From Melastoma dodecandrum (lineage: Eukaryota; Streptophyta; Magnoliopsida; Myrtales; Melastomataceae), in the NCBI GenBank assembly GCA_029817715.1, contig JARUPY010000079.1, forward strand, positions 372,001 through 436,000: DNA of 64,000 nt. Reading direction: 5' to 3'. The notes below the pieces were generated by a model that did not search any database, was not told the origin of the DNA, and saw only the letters and a program-made list of their open reading frames with translations. This document shows positions 43,303-56,400 of this stretch, in pieces (the first letter of the stretch is position 1; each line of letters opens with the position of its first letter). The position numbers and the translations under genes are program-made.

Positions 43303-46080
43303 ATGGATAAACCTATGGACCGAACATCGATGCGAAAATGGGAGAGGATCGGGATATATCATCTTGTTAAGGTTTCGACCGAGCCGACAAGGTCCAATCA
43401 TCGATCCGTCGCCGCACTGCTATCTCTATGGAATGTCACCACCGGTTGCTTCTACCTCCCAGAAGGACCTATGTCGATAACAATCCCCGACTTTTGTCGT
43501 TTATAACAGGATGTTATCCTTATGGGGTGGTCCCAGATTAATCGAAGCATCTAGGGATTTTTCCTTTGAGAAGAAGCAGCGACTTAGATTGGTCATCAAA
43601 GAGCATTTGGAGAAGGATCCCAAGAAATGGGGTAATAATGGGGAATATCAGTTCATGGTGGAATGGTTATCGAAGTATGTTTACTTCAATCAAAGCAAGC
43701 AATCGCTGAAGTTCATGGTTCCACTGGCGAACTTCCTAGTCCAAGCGACAGAGCCAGTAGCGATGACACTATTCCTCCTCTGCCTAGTTTATCGAGCTCA
43801 CTTCGAAGCATTGACCATTGACCCCGAGAACTTGGGAGCTTTTCCTTCAAGGCTAGCAGCAGGTCCTTTATGGATCATTACAGCATGAGCACATTTGTAT
43901 TTCCCTCAACTGCACAACTTCAAGTTGACTGCCAATGACAATCCGTCGACATTCTATGGATCGAACATTATTCGCTTCTTTCCATACGAAAAATGGCCAA
44001 GAGACACCGCTTCCGGATGCCCCCATCGACTCCTTCACGTAGAACAACCTTGCTGGTGACCTTATCCTGATCAGAACAAGTTATATGAGTTTCAACGTCC
44101 TTTGAAGCCACACCTCTATTGGGATAATTTCCTCACTCCGAGGGACCTATTAGCCAATGACACCAAAGGCTTCATCGTTGAAGTTTATAACTCGCAATTC
44201 TTGTCGAGACAGTTCGGGTTTGCTCAGAGTTGCCCGTTTCCCTACATCAATTCGTGCAACACCAACTTAGAGGAACACGCTAGCATCAACTTTTCTTATT
44301 CCAACAGGATAAGTCGATACACGTTATTTTATTTACATCTAATGCTGGTTTTAACTTAATCTTTTTCTAGAGTTGTACTCCACACTCGATCGAGTAATCA
44401 CAATAATCGCGTTTCCAGTTGCATCAGAGGGTGTAGCACCACAAAGTCCTTTGACTATTACTGGAAGAGGACAAAATTCTGTCGAAGACTTCACTCCCCA
44501 ACAAGTCTAATGAATCGATGCTCCAGCCAGAGAACTTCCGTAATCTTCTTTCTCAAAATAGGAGAAAGCATTGATGCCAGGTAACTCCATCGATTATGAT
44601 CAAATCATTCAACATCGATGATTACAGGGGCTTTAGACGCTGTGCAACCACCAGCACCTTTGGAGAAGGGAAGGATAAAAAGAAAAAGGACATTACAGCC
44701 ATCGAGGTCCAAGAAGCCTGCCACTCGATCAACTTCAACCTCGAGACGTGAATCTTACTCTGAGGTTGGTGAAGAGGACTCTCCAGGTCTCCGTCAAAAA
44801 GCCAAGGAAGGCGAGGCATTCCCCATTTCTAGAAGACGATGGGAAGATCGAAGATGCTGCAGCCGAACCAGACCCCCCACTCGCGACCGAAAAGAATGTC
44901 CCTCCTATTATGGATGAAAACATCCGAGCTGCAGACGACGTAAAATCATAATTTTGACAATTGCATCATACACTGCACTACTAAACATGTTCGCTTCGAC
45001 ACAGGCCAACTTTGACAACTTGTTCAGCACGCCCCCTCCAAATGTCGACATCCAAGCCAATATTGTAGCAAAGCCTCATGCTATCCAAGTTTCGAAGGAA
45101 GGTTCGATGGGAGGCGATACTCAGGTTGTCGAAACATGCTCTGCTGCGGTCGTCGATGAGACTACCAACAAACAGGTTGAGTCTTGCAACTTTGCACAAT
45201 GATTTTTGCAAAAATTTAATTGTGTGCACATTCAGGTTGCCACGCTCTCTTCTGAGAGTCTAGCTACTGTGATCTAACCATCGATGAGTTCATTCCTGAG
45301 CGGACTAATCAAGCTTCGACTGATCAATTTGATGGCGTACCAGCAGATGCCGAAGGAACCATCACAAACCTTTGCACAAACATCGACAGACCCGATCCCT
45401 CCATTAAGTATCGATGCAAGATGCAATACTCCTGAGGCGTCTAAGGGACTCGACGATGTTGGTTTCGCAGAGATGTTCGATCAGCTACGGGTAAGAAATG
45501 TATATCATGACATTTTTCAAAAGTGCTAAACTAAAATCATCTTTTTCTCATAATCAGCATCACTTTGAGCTGTTGCCACCCAAAAGGACTTCGACGGAAA
45601 TGGGATATATTGCCCCATCAAGCACCACGGCTCACATTGGTTTCCTCAGCGTTTGACAAAGTCTCAAGGAGTATTATTGAAAGTATTGGGAAGATTGTGA
45701 GAAGGCCATGTCAAATGCTCGCCAATAGAAAAATCTCTCCTTCAAGTAACGCAGCTCAGAGCAAAGTAATGGCCATCTCCTAAGTACATCAACGCCTCAT
45801 TGAAGAGCGAGATCAACTAGAAGCTGAAATTACTGAGTTGTCGTCGAAACTTGACAAGTGCAAAGCCGAAATCGCTGATCGGGAAGAAGAGTTTTCAGAG
45901 GCCGAATCGGACCTCAAAGCGAATAGTATGCCTGTGTATGAGATAAGTGCTTTAATCGCCTTTCAGAAAGATGTAACCGACATTACCATCAAGAAGAGCG
46001 TTCGGACTTATCTTGCGAATTTGTTAGCGAGCCAGTTGTTTGCTCATGCACCATAGCATCATCGACAATCTGTCGTCGAT
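43303..46080 (+). pseudogene. Antisense gene in Tat element, mobile-domain-like, candidate introns
   Basis: Opposite in strand to the element's gag-pol and homologous to the antisense gene at 22690-25108. Plus-strand pieces: TTGCFYLPEGPMSITIPDF (43435-43490), WGNNGEYQFMVEWLSKY (43628-43680) with FMVPLANFLVQATEPV, then VYNSQFLSRQFGFAQSCPF (44187-44245), a basic stretch (KGRIKRKRTLQPSRSKKPAT, a possible nuclear signal, 44660-44720), acidic residues, and a predicted coiled-coil-like tail (45838-45930, LDKCKAEIADREEEFSEAES). Candidate GT-AG introns: 45176-45235 (60 nt) and 45491-45557 (67 nt, donor GTAAG). Matching blocks with the other element: PxGPMSIT, WG..EY/EF....EWLSKY, ARQLGF/SRQFGF. Stops and frameshifts are present. 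The family name is inferred from short motifs only. Confidence 0.6.
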
Positions 46081-46565
46081 GAGTACTTGTAGTTTGTTCT
46101 CTTTTTTAATATTAGTCTCGATCTAAGTACTTCTTTTTGTTTTAAGGTCCAAATCCTCTTACATCAAAAACCAACTGGATCAAATCGATGATCTCAATCC
46201 ACAACAACTCGTCCATATTATATAGTCGAATCACTTCGCCTGAAACCCCGACAAGCTTATTGGTTGACGTTTGCAATAAAGTTGTTAAAAATTTTCAGAC
46301 TTGCAATCTTTGAGATTTCCAATATTATTTAAATGAGACGGTTGAGATTCTCCAAAAACTATTGAGATTTCTCGGAGACCGTTGCGATTCTGAGTTGTCG
46401 ATGCAGCGCTATATATTTGCCTATAGATAGCAAAGGAATGGGCAATGGGACCCATTTTCTAAGCCGTCATGTCCTACCGAGAAGTTGTTACTTTGAAATT
46501 GTCCCATTTTCCCACAAAACCTAGGTTCACACCTTAAGTGGGGATATGATCCTGTTGTTCCGCGC

Positions 46566-47007
46566 CATGGCTAAAATTTCAGCTTCAGCCAGCCAGGCGG
46601 ACGATGTTCACCCAAGATGACAAACATCATCTAGTGGAGCTGGACAACTGTGCCTTTTAGGTCTTCTCCGGTTGCTCACACTAGTGTGGTTGGAGATGAA
46701 GTATGCGATAAACTTCCAAGAAGCTGCAAGCCATCGACAAGATTATCAAGGAAGTAATCCTTGGTTGTCGATGCTCTGCAACTCCTTCGAGATTGTTATC
46801 CATCCTGCGGTGATACTAGTAGACTTTAGAGGTACGCGGGAACAAACGAACCAGAGATTGAATCCCAGGATTCCAATGTTACGGAAACCTTCGTGGAGAA
46901 GGCCAATAAAGGGAAGGACAGGAGATTCCCAACAGTCACAACAGTGGCTGCGACAATTGACCTTAGTGTCGACAACAGTGCCTGCGACATTCGAAGATCG
47001 AATGTAA
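46566..47007 (+). other. Possible second antisense ORF of the Tat element
   Basis: A plus-strand reading from ATG 46566 (MAKISASASQADDV) with one stop, then open from 46672 to 47007 (NFQEAASHRQDYQGSN and on). Some Tat elements carry two antisense ORFs, so this may be one; there is no recognised domain. It ends just before the integrase stop. Confidence 0.3.
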
Positions 47008-47129
47008 TTAGTTTCAATAGAATATATGTATTTTTGTTAATGTCGATACACTCTTGTAATGTTCATCAATTCAAAGTGAATCGATATGTCTTAGCATCGA
47101 CTATGTTTCTCCTATAACTTCGACTACCC

Positions 47130-48200
47130 CGATTAATTATGACCACAACTCAGGACATCGAGATTGGATTTCCCTATAATGTAAATCCCTCAGGGTTGGT
47201 CGATGAAGTTTAAAATGTTTACCATGGACTTTTAAGGCGTGTAGATCACCATTTAAGTTTGATAAATGATAAGCATTCTCTCGGTATACTTCATCGATTC
47301 TGAAAAAGGACCTTCCCAAGTAGGAGACCACTTGCCCAGAAGATAATCCCTCTTCCTAATTGGGAAGATCATTTTCCAGACTAAGTCTCCTTTCTTGTAA
47401 GACTTTAAAGTTGCCTTCTTGTTATAACTTCGAGCAATCCTTTCTTTTTGAACTTTGTATTCGATTCAATGCCTGAAGACGCGTCGACTCTAAGTTTTCC
47501 AATTTGATATGCATCGACTCTTCATAATCGACGGGACGATCATCTTGATGTGCCAAGAACCTCATCGACCTATACCGAACTTCGATGTCCACAAACCAAA
47601 GTATATGGAGCTTGACCAATTCTTTCCCGTTTAGTGACACGCAAGGCCCAAAGCGCATCTAACAATAATGTGTGACAAGATCGAGGATTATCGTCGATCA
47701 TCTTCTGAATGACATTTTTTTATAATCTTATCGGTCAATTCGGCCTGTCCATTCGACTGAGTATAGTAAGGCGACGAGTTTGTCAAAACGAATCTAGACT
47801 TGGATGCAAACTCCTTAATTATGCTATCATTAAAAATAATGGCGTTATCGACCACTATATTCTATGGAATGATATCCAATCGAAGAAAATCAACCACATC
47901 ATTCTGAGTGATATTCTTAAGCCTTTGCCTCGACCCACTTTGTAAAATAATTTGTGGCCATAAGGATATGAGAATGTCCTCTGATCGAACTCGGTCTAAT
48001 TTCTCCTATCATATCCATCGCCCATGATCGAAATGGCCAAGGTTTGACCACATGATGCAAATGAGTTGTAGGTACATGTGATACAGGCCCACGTCTTTGA
48101 CACTTTTGACATCCTTTAGCCATACCCATGCAATCATTCATCATCGAGGGCCAAAAGAAATCATGTCTCTTACTCGATCAACTCATGTTTGGAACAGAAC
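47130..48200 (-). pseudogene. Tat element integrase
   Basis: On the minus strand: CQKCQRRGPVSHVPTTHLHH (end of the HHCC finger), WPFRSWAMDMIGEIRPSS, HILMATNYFTKWVEA, then weaker core pieces near 47900-47700, a C-part HIKLENLESTRLQALNRI (47510-47450), and the tail NAYHLSNLNGDLHALKVHGKHFK (47290-47200). The last two correspond to the C-region of the other gypsy (HIELENIKTTRIDVLNHI; RLDGSIHDLKINGKYLK), so both elements belong to one lineage. Stops and frameshifts are present. Confidence 0.85.
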
Positions 48201-48479
48201 GACGTAATCCACATAATCCTTGATGTGCTTCAAGCATTATGAGTATTGCTTCGTCCATATCAACAGAGGGTAAAAGTACACCATCATTCTGTTTTCTATA
48301 TAAAATGTTGTAGATTAACATATAAAATCGCACCGCCAATTTTACCTAACGGGTTGTCTCCTTCCTAGGATTGGAGAAGAATTACGTGAATGGTTTTCCC
48401 AATTAGTAGTCGAACGAAGGATACAGACCACGTTTACCTACATGGTGTCATCGACCAATACATACAGTAAAAGTTACAC

Positions 48480-49000
48480 ATGTCCCACTGTTTCTTGTAG
48501 CAGTTAATGATTAATTCTGAAGCCAGAAGCATGTTCTGCTAATTCATTGGCCACGAAGTTATCTTCTCGCAGGATATGTTCAAAACGAATCACTTTGAAC
48601 AAGGAGGATAATTCATGAACCTTGTCCAAGTATTGTTGAAGATGGTTGAAGGTACACATGCTAAGACCTAGAACATGGTTTATTACAAGCTGCGAATCTC
48701 CTCACACCACTGCACACAATACTTGAAGATCGATAATGGTTTTCAATGCGATGATTATAGCCTCATATCCAACGGAATTATTTGTTAACAAAGCGTCGAT
48801 TCTATATGCCAACTTTTGTACAACTTTTAATGGTGTACAGTATAGATTCCGACTCCAACTCCCTCACTGGACACAGACCTGTCGAACCAAGCTTCCCGAA
48901 ACTCTACTGGGTCTTGGAGACTAATAAGTCGATGGTCTGTATACTAGGCTAAAAGGTCGGCCAAGGCTCTATTTACTCAGTCGACCAGATAACATAGGGT
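48480..49000 (-). pseudogene. Tat element RNase H (RVT_3-like)
   Basis: The minus-strand reading gives YEAIIIALKTI, CAVVxGDSQLVINHVLGL, YLDKVHELSSLFKVIRFEHI, and EDNFVANELAEHAS. The pattern YEAliaGL.....l...gDSqLVi.qv.g........Y......L...F......IpR..N..AD.LA is that of the archaeal-type RNase H known in the Tat lineage and in plant LINEs. The ancestral gypsy RNase H is expected between this and RT (49400-49000) but is barely readable. Confidence 0.65.
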
Positions 49001-49439
49001 TATCGAATAACATTTTTAACACTGAGCGTTCGATACTATGTACACAGTATTGCTCCCAATGTAATATCAACATGATAACATAATACAATGACAAACATAA
49101 TTTTTCATTATTCAAATAACAACAATCAATGGGTGAAAGTATTCAAGACAGCATATAACTCGTTCCTTTCGTTGATTATCTTCCTAGACCATCATCGATC
49201 CAATTACCCGTTCTCCCATAGTGACATAGAGTGAAAAAGGTCGATCATACTTTGGAGGAGCTAGAACAGGTGGATTGGAAAGATACATCTTAATGGCCTC
49301 GAAGGATTGCTGATGCACATAAGTCCACTCAAAGTTAGTATGTCCTCTCACTAAATTTGAGAAGACCGATGTTCGACCAGCAATATTACCGATAAACTTT
49401 CATAAGTAATTAACTCTTCCTAAGAAAGATTAAAGCTGT

Positions 49440-50110
49440 CTTTTGGTCGCTCGAGGAGGTAAATTCTGTATTGCTCTAATTTTTCCAAGATCTATTTCTA
49501 TTCCTTGATGTGAACCAAAAATCCCAAAAACCGCCCGGCGCAAACACCAAATGCACACTTCATAGGATTCAACTTCAAGTTATGTTTCTTCATTTGAAGG
49601 AAGGCCTTTCGAAGGTCATCAACATGACAAACATCTGTCAAAGATTTTACGCCTACGTCGTCGATGTAAACTTCGACAGTTGATCCTATTAATGGGTTAA
49701 AGGTAAGATTCATTGCCCTCTGATAAGTTGCCCCATCCTTTTTTTGACCAAAAGGCTAACAACCCATTCGAAGATTCCAAAGGGACAATGAAAGGTTGTC
49801 TTATAAATATCATTCTCAGCAATAAATATTAGATTATACCCTGAGTAGCCATCCATAAAGGACATAACTTTGTGTCCGGTCGTTTTATCAATAAGTTCAT
49901 CCGCTATTGGCATCGGATATTCATCCATGAGGGTCGCCTTATTAAGGTCCCCGAAATCGATGCATACCCTTATTTTACCATTCTTCTTCTTCACAGGTAC
50001 GATGGAAGAAATCCACTTTATGTACCATGAAGTTTGTATATAGCCAACATCGAACAATTTATTGACCTCTTCATACACCCTTTTGTCGATGTTCATTCGG
50101 TAATCGACGC
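49440..50110 (-). pseudogene. Tat element reverse transcriptase
   Basis: Two minus-strand ORFs (50096-49710 and 49713-49498) carry YEEVNKLFDVGYIQ, WISSIVPVKKKNGKIRVCID, LNKATLMDEYPMP, FMDGYSGYNLI, and after a frameshift AMNLTFNPLIG-like, then YIDDVGVKS with the catalytic YIDD, and HNLKLNPMKCAFGVCAGRFL. This is the fingers and palm of Ty3/gypsy RT. The frameshift sits near 49750, at a run of seven T on the plus strand. Confidence 0.88.
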
Positions 50111-51029
50111 GAGGCTTGCTTCACGGGTTTAAAGTCTGGTTTAGTAGGTAAGGTATGTTCGACTAATCGTCGATCAAGACAGGGCATTTCAATATAATCT
50201 CATGCAAAATAATCTCTGAATTCTCGTAAAAGTGCTAATATCGACTGAAAGACTTCATTATCGATTGAACTCCTGATGAACATAGGTGGTTGTATTTTGC
50301 CATTACATAAATTCACAGTAATCTAAGAATCACGAGGCATCATCAATGCTCGTCGATCCTCTGATGGTCCAGCTATAGCCTTTTCACAAAACGTTGTTTT
50401 ATTCATAATAAGATGAATTGCAACACCAGTCGAACCTACGCACGATTTCATGCCAAGGTTCGACTCATCCTCTTCAGCACACTGGTCAGGACTATCTACG
50501 TCTAGCGAACTGGCTTCTAGACACAATTATGGACTACCTCTAGGTCTAGTTAGTCTATACACTCGTAGTCGCTCCATGACATCAGCGACTACTCTTCCTT
50601 ATCTATGTCAAGCATCTTCGACCTAGAGGAGTCTATTGGCCTCTAAGTTTGGGTTGACAACATCATGCCTCTTCTCTTCATTTACAGGAACATTAGCCAG
50701 CCTAGCAGCCTCCTTAATAGAATGGAGAATACCAACATGCTCCTCTTCCCTCTTAGCTTGAGCCTTATATTCGACTGCTGGAGGCACCACAGCATAATCC
50801 CATCCTGAAGCAGCATCGGCGATAGGATGTGGGGGGCCCCCGTACTTTCACAAGGTATTCAAACTTTCCAGTTGGCTCACCGTACATTCAGATCTCTCAA
50901 ATTGTACCTTTTTTCAAGCTCATATCATCGACAGTACCAATGATATTACCAGTACAAATTTTGACAAGGTTAATGCATGTATTAATAGTCGAATCGGCTT
51001 TAACAACATCAATTTTAGAATCAAGCTAG

Positions 51030-51340
51030 AGCATAAGCTCTCGATGAAGAGTAGACGGGATTACAGCTGTCTTATGCAACCAATCCATTCCTAGAATAGC
51101 ATTGAATGTCATATCTACATCGACAAAGAAAAAGCGGTGGTCATATCAAGTCTACCAACTTTCAGTCTGAGAGGGAATACTCCCACACACTTCAACAGAA
51201 GACCATTGAAGCCAGTTATATAGACGTCGGTGTTGGTGACGTCTACTTTATCATACCCTAAATACATAAGGGTACGTAAAGGCATCACGTTAGACGTTGC
51301 ACCATTGTCGACTAGTACCCTTTTAAAGGGATCCCGTTGA
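51030..51340 (-). pseudogene. Tat element aspartic protease
   Basis: The minus strand reads VLVDNGATSNVMPL with the active-site aspartate (DNGAT, where many families have DSGA/DTGA), then YITGFNGL, PLRLKVG, VDMTFNAILGMDWLHK. ILGMDWLH is the usual second landmark of gypsy proteases. A one-base shift near 51140 breaks it. The stretch 51340-51641 continues as a linker (YVPCTSPPKTKEDPVEDDEF) right up to the Athila insertion. Confidence 0.82.
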
Positions 51341-51636
51341 ACTCAGCTTCGATATACAATGAATGTATCTGTGATTGCATTGATGGACTAGGCTTAATGA
51401 ACCAGTTAATTGGAAAACCTATAGGGCATCAAACAACTCGACGTGTAGAAGTTTTGAGGATACCTAGGATAGGTCGGTCGATAATCGGTTATGCAAACTC
51501 TGTAGGTAACATTATAACTTTACATTCAACATTGTTCTCAGGGATATCAAACCGCACTGTATTATAATCTGAATCATCAAATTCATCATCCTCGACTGGA
51601 TCTTCCTTGGTCTTAGGAGGACTAGTACATGGCACA

Positions 51637-51641
51637 TAATC
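51637..51641. repeat. Athila target duplication, left copy
   Basis: taatc, matching taatt at 62131-62135 at four of five bases. Confidence 0.7.
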
Positions 51642-52820
51642 TAATAATACTATGAAAGTAGAGTTATTTAGGGCAATTTCATACTTAGATTTTGTTAGAT
51701 TTGTGAAATATTGCGTTCATTGCATTATATTCCCGGCTATTTCACATTATTCCCGAGAAATGGATTACTGCCGAGTCTTTTGGTCTATTTCAGGATAAAT
51801 ACGGAAAAAAAAAGGATCTCGGCGTAATTACGAAGACTCTATGCAGAGGGAAGATCTTTGGATGCTGGTGCAGGACCTGAAGCTGACGATGGGGAGAAAA
51901 GAAAAGATTTTCCTTTCAGATTTTCTGAGATTCTCTAGGTTTATTTTTTAGGATTATAAAAACACTTTATTCACCTTTAGAGGGGGAACGGAGGAGGCTG
52001 CTGGTCACAAGGAGCCGTCGACGGAGACTTCGCCAATTATTTTCCTTTTAGTTTTTCTTTATGACGTTTTCACTGTTGAAGATTGATTTGATGTTTACGT
52101 TTACTTCTGTTATGAACTAATTTTCTTTGCCTAGGGTTAAGATGGATCTTGACAATTAATCAAGAGTTTATCTCTTTTGACACACTTGAATGATTTAGGT
52201 TAGATTATTCTTATTCGTTCTTAACGCTTTATTGTTGCCTGATCACCAATAGGAATGAATAGTGAATTTAGGTTATCTCGAAAGGGGAATCCTAGATTAA
52301 GCACGGGAAGAGGAATAACCTAGGTTAAACTTGGTCGGAATACGGGATTATTAACGAACGGGATATGAATATACCCAATCGTCCTAGGTTATCGAATTGG
52401 AATTTATTCTTAAGGGGCACTCGATAGTTAATCTACCTAGGACTAGAGTGATTACTATTTACAGAGTTGTACGTTCTTATGACCTCGGGAGGGGTATAGG
52501 AAGATAACCGAATTCCAGATTATCAACCGGATCATCTTAAGCTTGTTGATTGAGATATGACTTGCGATTAATTGTCCGGTGAAATCGTCGCCTTAAGTGA
52601 TTTTCTCATTTGAATTTTAATTCAGTTTACTTACTCGTTTTCTTTAGCTTTGCACTTAGTTTGATTGTTTCTCAACTCGCTTAGTTGAATAATAGAGATT
52701 GGCGTATTTTAATAATTTAGATAAATTCAGATCAATCCTTGTGGGAACGATATCTTACTTACACTTTATTACTTGTACGATCGCGTGCTCTTGCGTGGTG
52801 AACACGTTTTCGACGTGACA
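51642..52820 (+). repeat. Athila 5' LTR
   Basis: Begins TAATAATACTATGAAAG (the 3' copy has TGATAACTCAATGAAAG, so the TG is mutated) and ends GACGTGACA. TATA box tataaa at 51955-51960. Ends directly at the PBS region. Confidence 0.92.
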
Positions 52821-52826
52821 AGTTTT

Positions 52827-52844
52827 TGGCGCCGTTGCCGGGGA
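52827..52844 (+). other. Athila primer-binding site
   Basis: tggcgccgttgccgggga, six bases after the LTR end; the recognised Athila/Tat-type PBS (tRNA-Asp). Confidence 0.9.
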
Positions 52845-52961
52845 CTGTTTTCTAGATTTTCAGCCAATATTAATTTCAATCAGATCTTTATTAATTCAAC
52901 TGTAACCTTGATTTCGATCTATTTGCAGGAAAAATCTTAACGTTGCATACGCAGTAGTGAA

Positions 52962-54190
52962 GTGGTTCCTTTTGATCCTGAAATAGAAAGAACCTTTCGG
53001 TTACGTCTAAGAGAGCAAAAGGAAGCCACACGCCAACAAACAATGGAGAACAACAATCAAGAAGTTAAACCGAGAATCATGCGTGATTATGCCCAGCCCC
53101 TTGTGCATGAACGCTCTAGCATAGTGAAGCCGACTATTCAAGCCAACACATTTGAAATCAAACCGGCAGTTTTCACTATGCTACAAAATTCGAGTTTCGG
53201 GGGATCTCCATCGGATGATCCACATGGGCACATCACCAACTTTCTGGAAATTTTGCGACACTTTCCGCTATAATAGAGTATCGAGCGAGGCCATTCGGAT
53301 GAGACTCTTCCCATTCTCGTTGAGGGACAAAGCACGAACATGGCTCTACTCTTTGCCAGAAGGGTCCATCACAAACTGGGAAGAGATGTCCGGAAAATTC
53401 CTATCAAAGTATTTCCCACCCAGCAAGACCATTAAGATGCGGAATGACATCACTTCATTTCGACAACATGGAACAGGGCCACTTTATGAGGCTTGGGAGA
53501 GATTTAATTATTTTCTACGAGTGTGCCCACATCACGAGATACCTCAATGGATGTTTATGCAAATTTTTTATGATGGATTAACTGATGCACTTCGCTCAAC
53601 GATAGATGCAGCTGCAGGGGGAACAATATTAACAAGTAGCCGGAGGAAGCACTGGAGCTATTCGAGCAGATGGCTAATAACGGTCATGGAGTACCGCGTG
53701 CCCGAGGAGTAGCTGGAATACATTCAGTTGATGAAGTTGCTTCCCTCAATGCTAAAGTGGATGCGTTAACTCGGGAGCTGAATGCATTAATGGGTCCTAG
53801 TCATCCCATTCATTATCCGTGTGAGAGGTGTGAAGAAAATCATGCTCCTGGTCAATGTTTCACTGGTGATAATTCAGCAAACTACTTGGGAGCCAACACG
53901 AGGAACAACCCCTTTTCGAATACTTACAATCCGGGATGGAGAAACCACCCGAGCTTCTCGTGGGGAAATCAACAATCAGCAAAACCAACTCCTCCACCAG
54001 GACCTCATCAGCAAAAACCACAACTGCAAGAAAAAATGTCAGGTATTGAAGAACTATTGGTCAAATACATTTCTAAAACCGACACTCTTTTGCAGAACCA
54101 ATCGGCTTCACTTCGGAGTTTGGAAGCCCAAGTCGGACAATTGGCACAAGCAATTAATAATTGATCTCAAGGCACTCTTCCGAGAAATAT
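52962..54190 (+). pseudogene. Athila gag
   Basis: The reading VPFDPEIERTFRLRLREQ starts after a GTG at 52962, so the original ATG seems lost (the next ATG is at 53044). Then PAVFTMLQNSSFGG, DDPHGHITNFLEI, a frameshift near 53270, RLFPFSLRDKARTWLYSLPE, WEEMSGKFLSKYFPPSKT, ITSFRQ, LYEAWERFNYFLRVCPHH (retrotransposon gag core), a second frameshift near 53650, and a zinc knuckle CERCEENHAPGQC at about 53820-53858. The coat protein of the element; it packages its RNA. Confidence 0.9.
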
Positions 54191-54194
54191 AGAG

Positions 54195-55190
54195 GTGAAT
54201 CCAAGGAATGAAGGGAATGCCCAAGTCCAAGCTATCACTTTACGGAATGGGAGAACACTTCCTGAAGCCTCAAAGTTCAAGCACGTCGTTGCAACTACAC
54301 GAGAAGTTGCGCACAATGGCAACGAACCTTTTGTCCAGCCTAGCCAGCAACTTTCTCAACCAAAAGACGGTATGGAAAATGCTTCTATTGGAAAAGATAA
54401 TCTTTTCCACAGCGAGCTAGTAAGTAAAATGATGAGAAGGACTTCCTGAAATTCTTAGAAATCTTCAAAAAGCTACACATCAACATCCCTTTTGCTGAAG
54501 CATTGGAGAAGATGCCGAGCTACGTTAAATTCATGAAAGATATATTATCTAAAAAGAGACGCCTCGGTGAGTTTGAGACTGTTGCCTTAACTGAAGAATG
54601 TAGTGCTATTTTGCAGAAAAAGTTACCTCCAAAGCTAAAAGATCCTGGTAGTTTCACTATACCCTATTCTATTAGTTCAAATTTCAGCGGTAAGACATTA
54701 TGTGATCTTGGAGCGAGTATTAATTTAATGCCATTATCAATATTTTACGAATTGGGTTTAGGGGAAGTAAAACTTACATCGGTCACGTTGCAATTAGCCG
54801 ACCGATCTCTTGCTTTTCTAAGGGAAATCATTGAGGATAATTTGGTTAAGGTAGATAAATTTATTTTTCCCACGGATTTTATTGTGCTTGATTTTAAATA
54901 GGACCGTGAAATACCAATCATCCTTGGAAGACCATTCCTAGCCACAGGTAGGACTTTAATTGACGTCCAAAAAGGTGAGCTAACCATGAGAGTTAATAAT
55001 GAGGAGGTAACATTTAATATTCTTCATGCAATGAAATGTCCGAATGAACCTAATGATTGTTTTTCTATTGACATCATTGACAGGATAGCAGCCGAAGAAG
55101 TTACTATTTTGAAGACGACCGATGTGCTTGAGCTAGCATTAACTTCTGAGGAAGCAATTATCGATGAAGAAACTAAGGAAATGATCAGTT
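54195..55190 (+). pseudogene. Athila aspartic protease region
   Basis: After PSYVKFMKDILSKKRRL and EECSAILQKKLPPKLKDPGS (54503-54650) comes the protease: TLCDLGASINLMPLSIF with active-site D in DLGAS (typical for Athila), then FPTDFIVLDFK, a TAG stop at 54899-54901, and DREIPIILGRPFLATGRTLI. A second frame change precedes 54503. Cuts the polyprotein in intact relatives. Confidence 0.88.
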
Positions 55191-56400
55191 GGATGGAGTG
55201 CAAATCTTACATACCTAGAGATCTAAGAGCTTTCGATCCATTGGAGATGCCAGAAAAGACCACCAAACTATCCATCATAGAAGCACCAGAGCTCAAAACC
55301 TTACCCACACTTTTGAGGTATTCATTCCTCCAAAACGCCAATCAACTCCCTGTGATTATTTCTGCAGAATTGACGGAGTTACAGAAGGAGAAATTACTTC
55401 GAATCTTGAGGGATCACAAGAGGACGATAGGATGGACTATTGCAGATATCAGAGGAATCGGCCCAACAATTTGCATGCATAAAATCTTCCTCGAGGACGA
55501 TCACAAACCATCGATAGATAATCAACGGAGATTGAACCCAAACATGAAATATGTTGTAAACAAGGAGATCATCAAGTGGCTCGATGCAGGTATCATCTAT
55601 CCTATTTCTGACAGCTCGTGGGTTAGTCCTATACAATGTGTTCCCAAGAAAGGCGGAATGACAGTAGTAACAAATGAGAAGAATGAACTCATCCCTACTC
55701 ACACTGTCACGGGATGGAGGGTATGTATGGACTACCGGAAGCTAAACAAAGCAACAAGAAAAGATCACTACCCGCTTCCATTTATCGATCAAATGTTGGA
55801 CAGATTGGCAGGTAAAGAATATTATTGTTTTCTCGATGGTTACTCAGGATATAATTAGGTTGCCATTGCACTAAAATATCAGGAGAAAACGACTTTCACA
55901 TGTCCATACGGTACGTTCGCCTTCTGTAGAATGCCATTTGGATTGTGTAATGCACCTGCTACATTCCAAAGGTGCATGACGTCCATTTTCACTGACATGG
56001 TAGAACGATATTTAGAAATTTTTATGGATGACTTTTCCGTCTTGGGTGACTCATTTGATAATTGCTTACATAATCTTGCATGTGTTCTCGAACGTTGTGA
56101 GAAGACTAATATAATCTTAAATTGGGAAAAATGTCACTTTATGGTTCGGGAAGGTATTGTCCTTGGTCACAGGGTGTCAAGCAAGGGCATTGAAGTTGAC
56201 AGAGCAAAGATTGAGACCATCAAAAAGTTATCCCCACCAACATCGGTAAGAACTATCCTAAGTTTTCTTGGTCATGCTGGCTTTTACAGGCGATTCATTA
56301 AGGATTTCTCCAAAATATTGAAACCATTATGCAATCTTTTGGAGAAAGACATACCATTCAACTTTGATAAAGCATGCATGGAAGCGTTTACAAAATTAAA
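55190..56400 (+). pseudogene. Athila reverse transcriptase
   Basis: LQKEKLLRILRDHKRTIGWT and DIRGIGPTICMHKIFLED (55370-55500), PISDSSWVSPIQCVPKKGG, WRVCMDYRKLNKATRKDHYP, FLDGYSGYN, a TAG at 55856-55858, then TTFTCPYGTFAFCRMPFGLC, ATFQRCM, the catalytic FMDD in LEIFMDDFSV, GIVLGHRVSSKGIEVD, and FLGHAGFYRRFIKDFS. This is the full RT of an Athila element with one stop in the middle. Confidence 0.92.
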
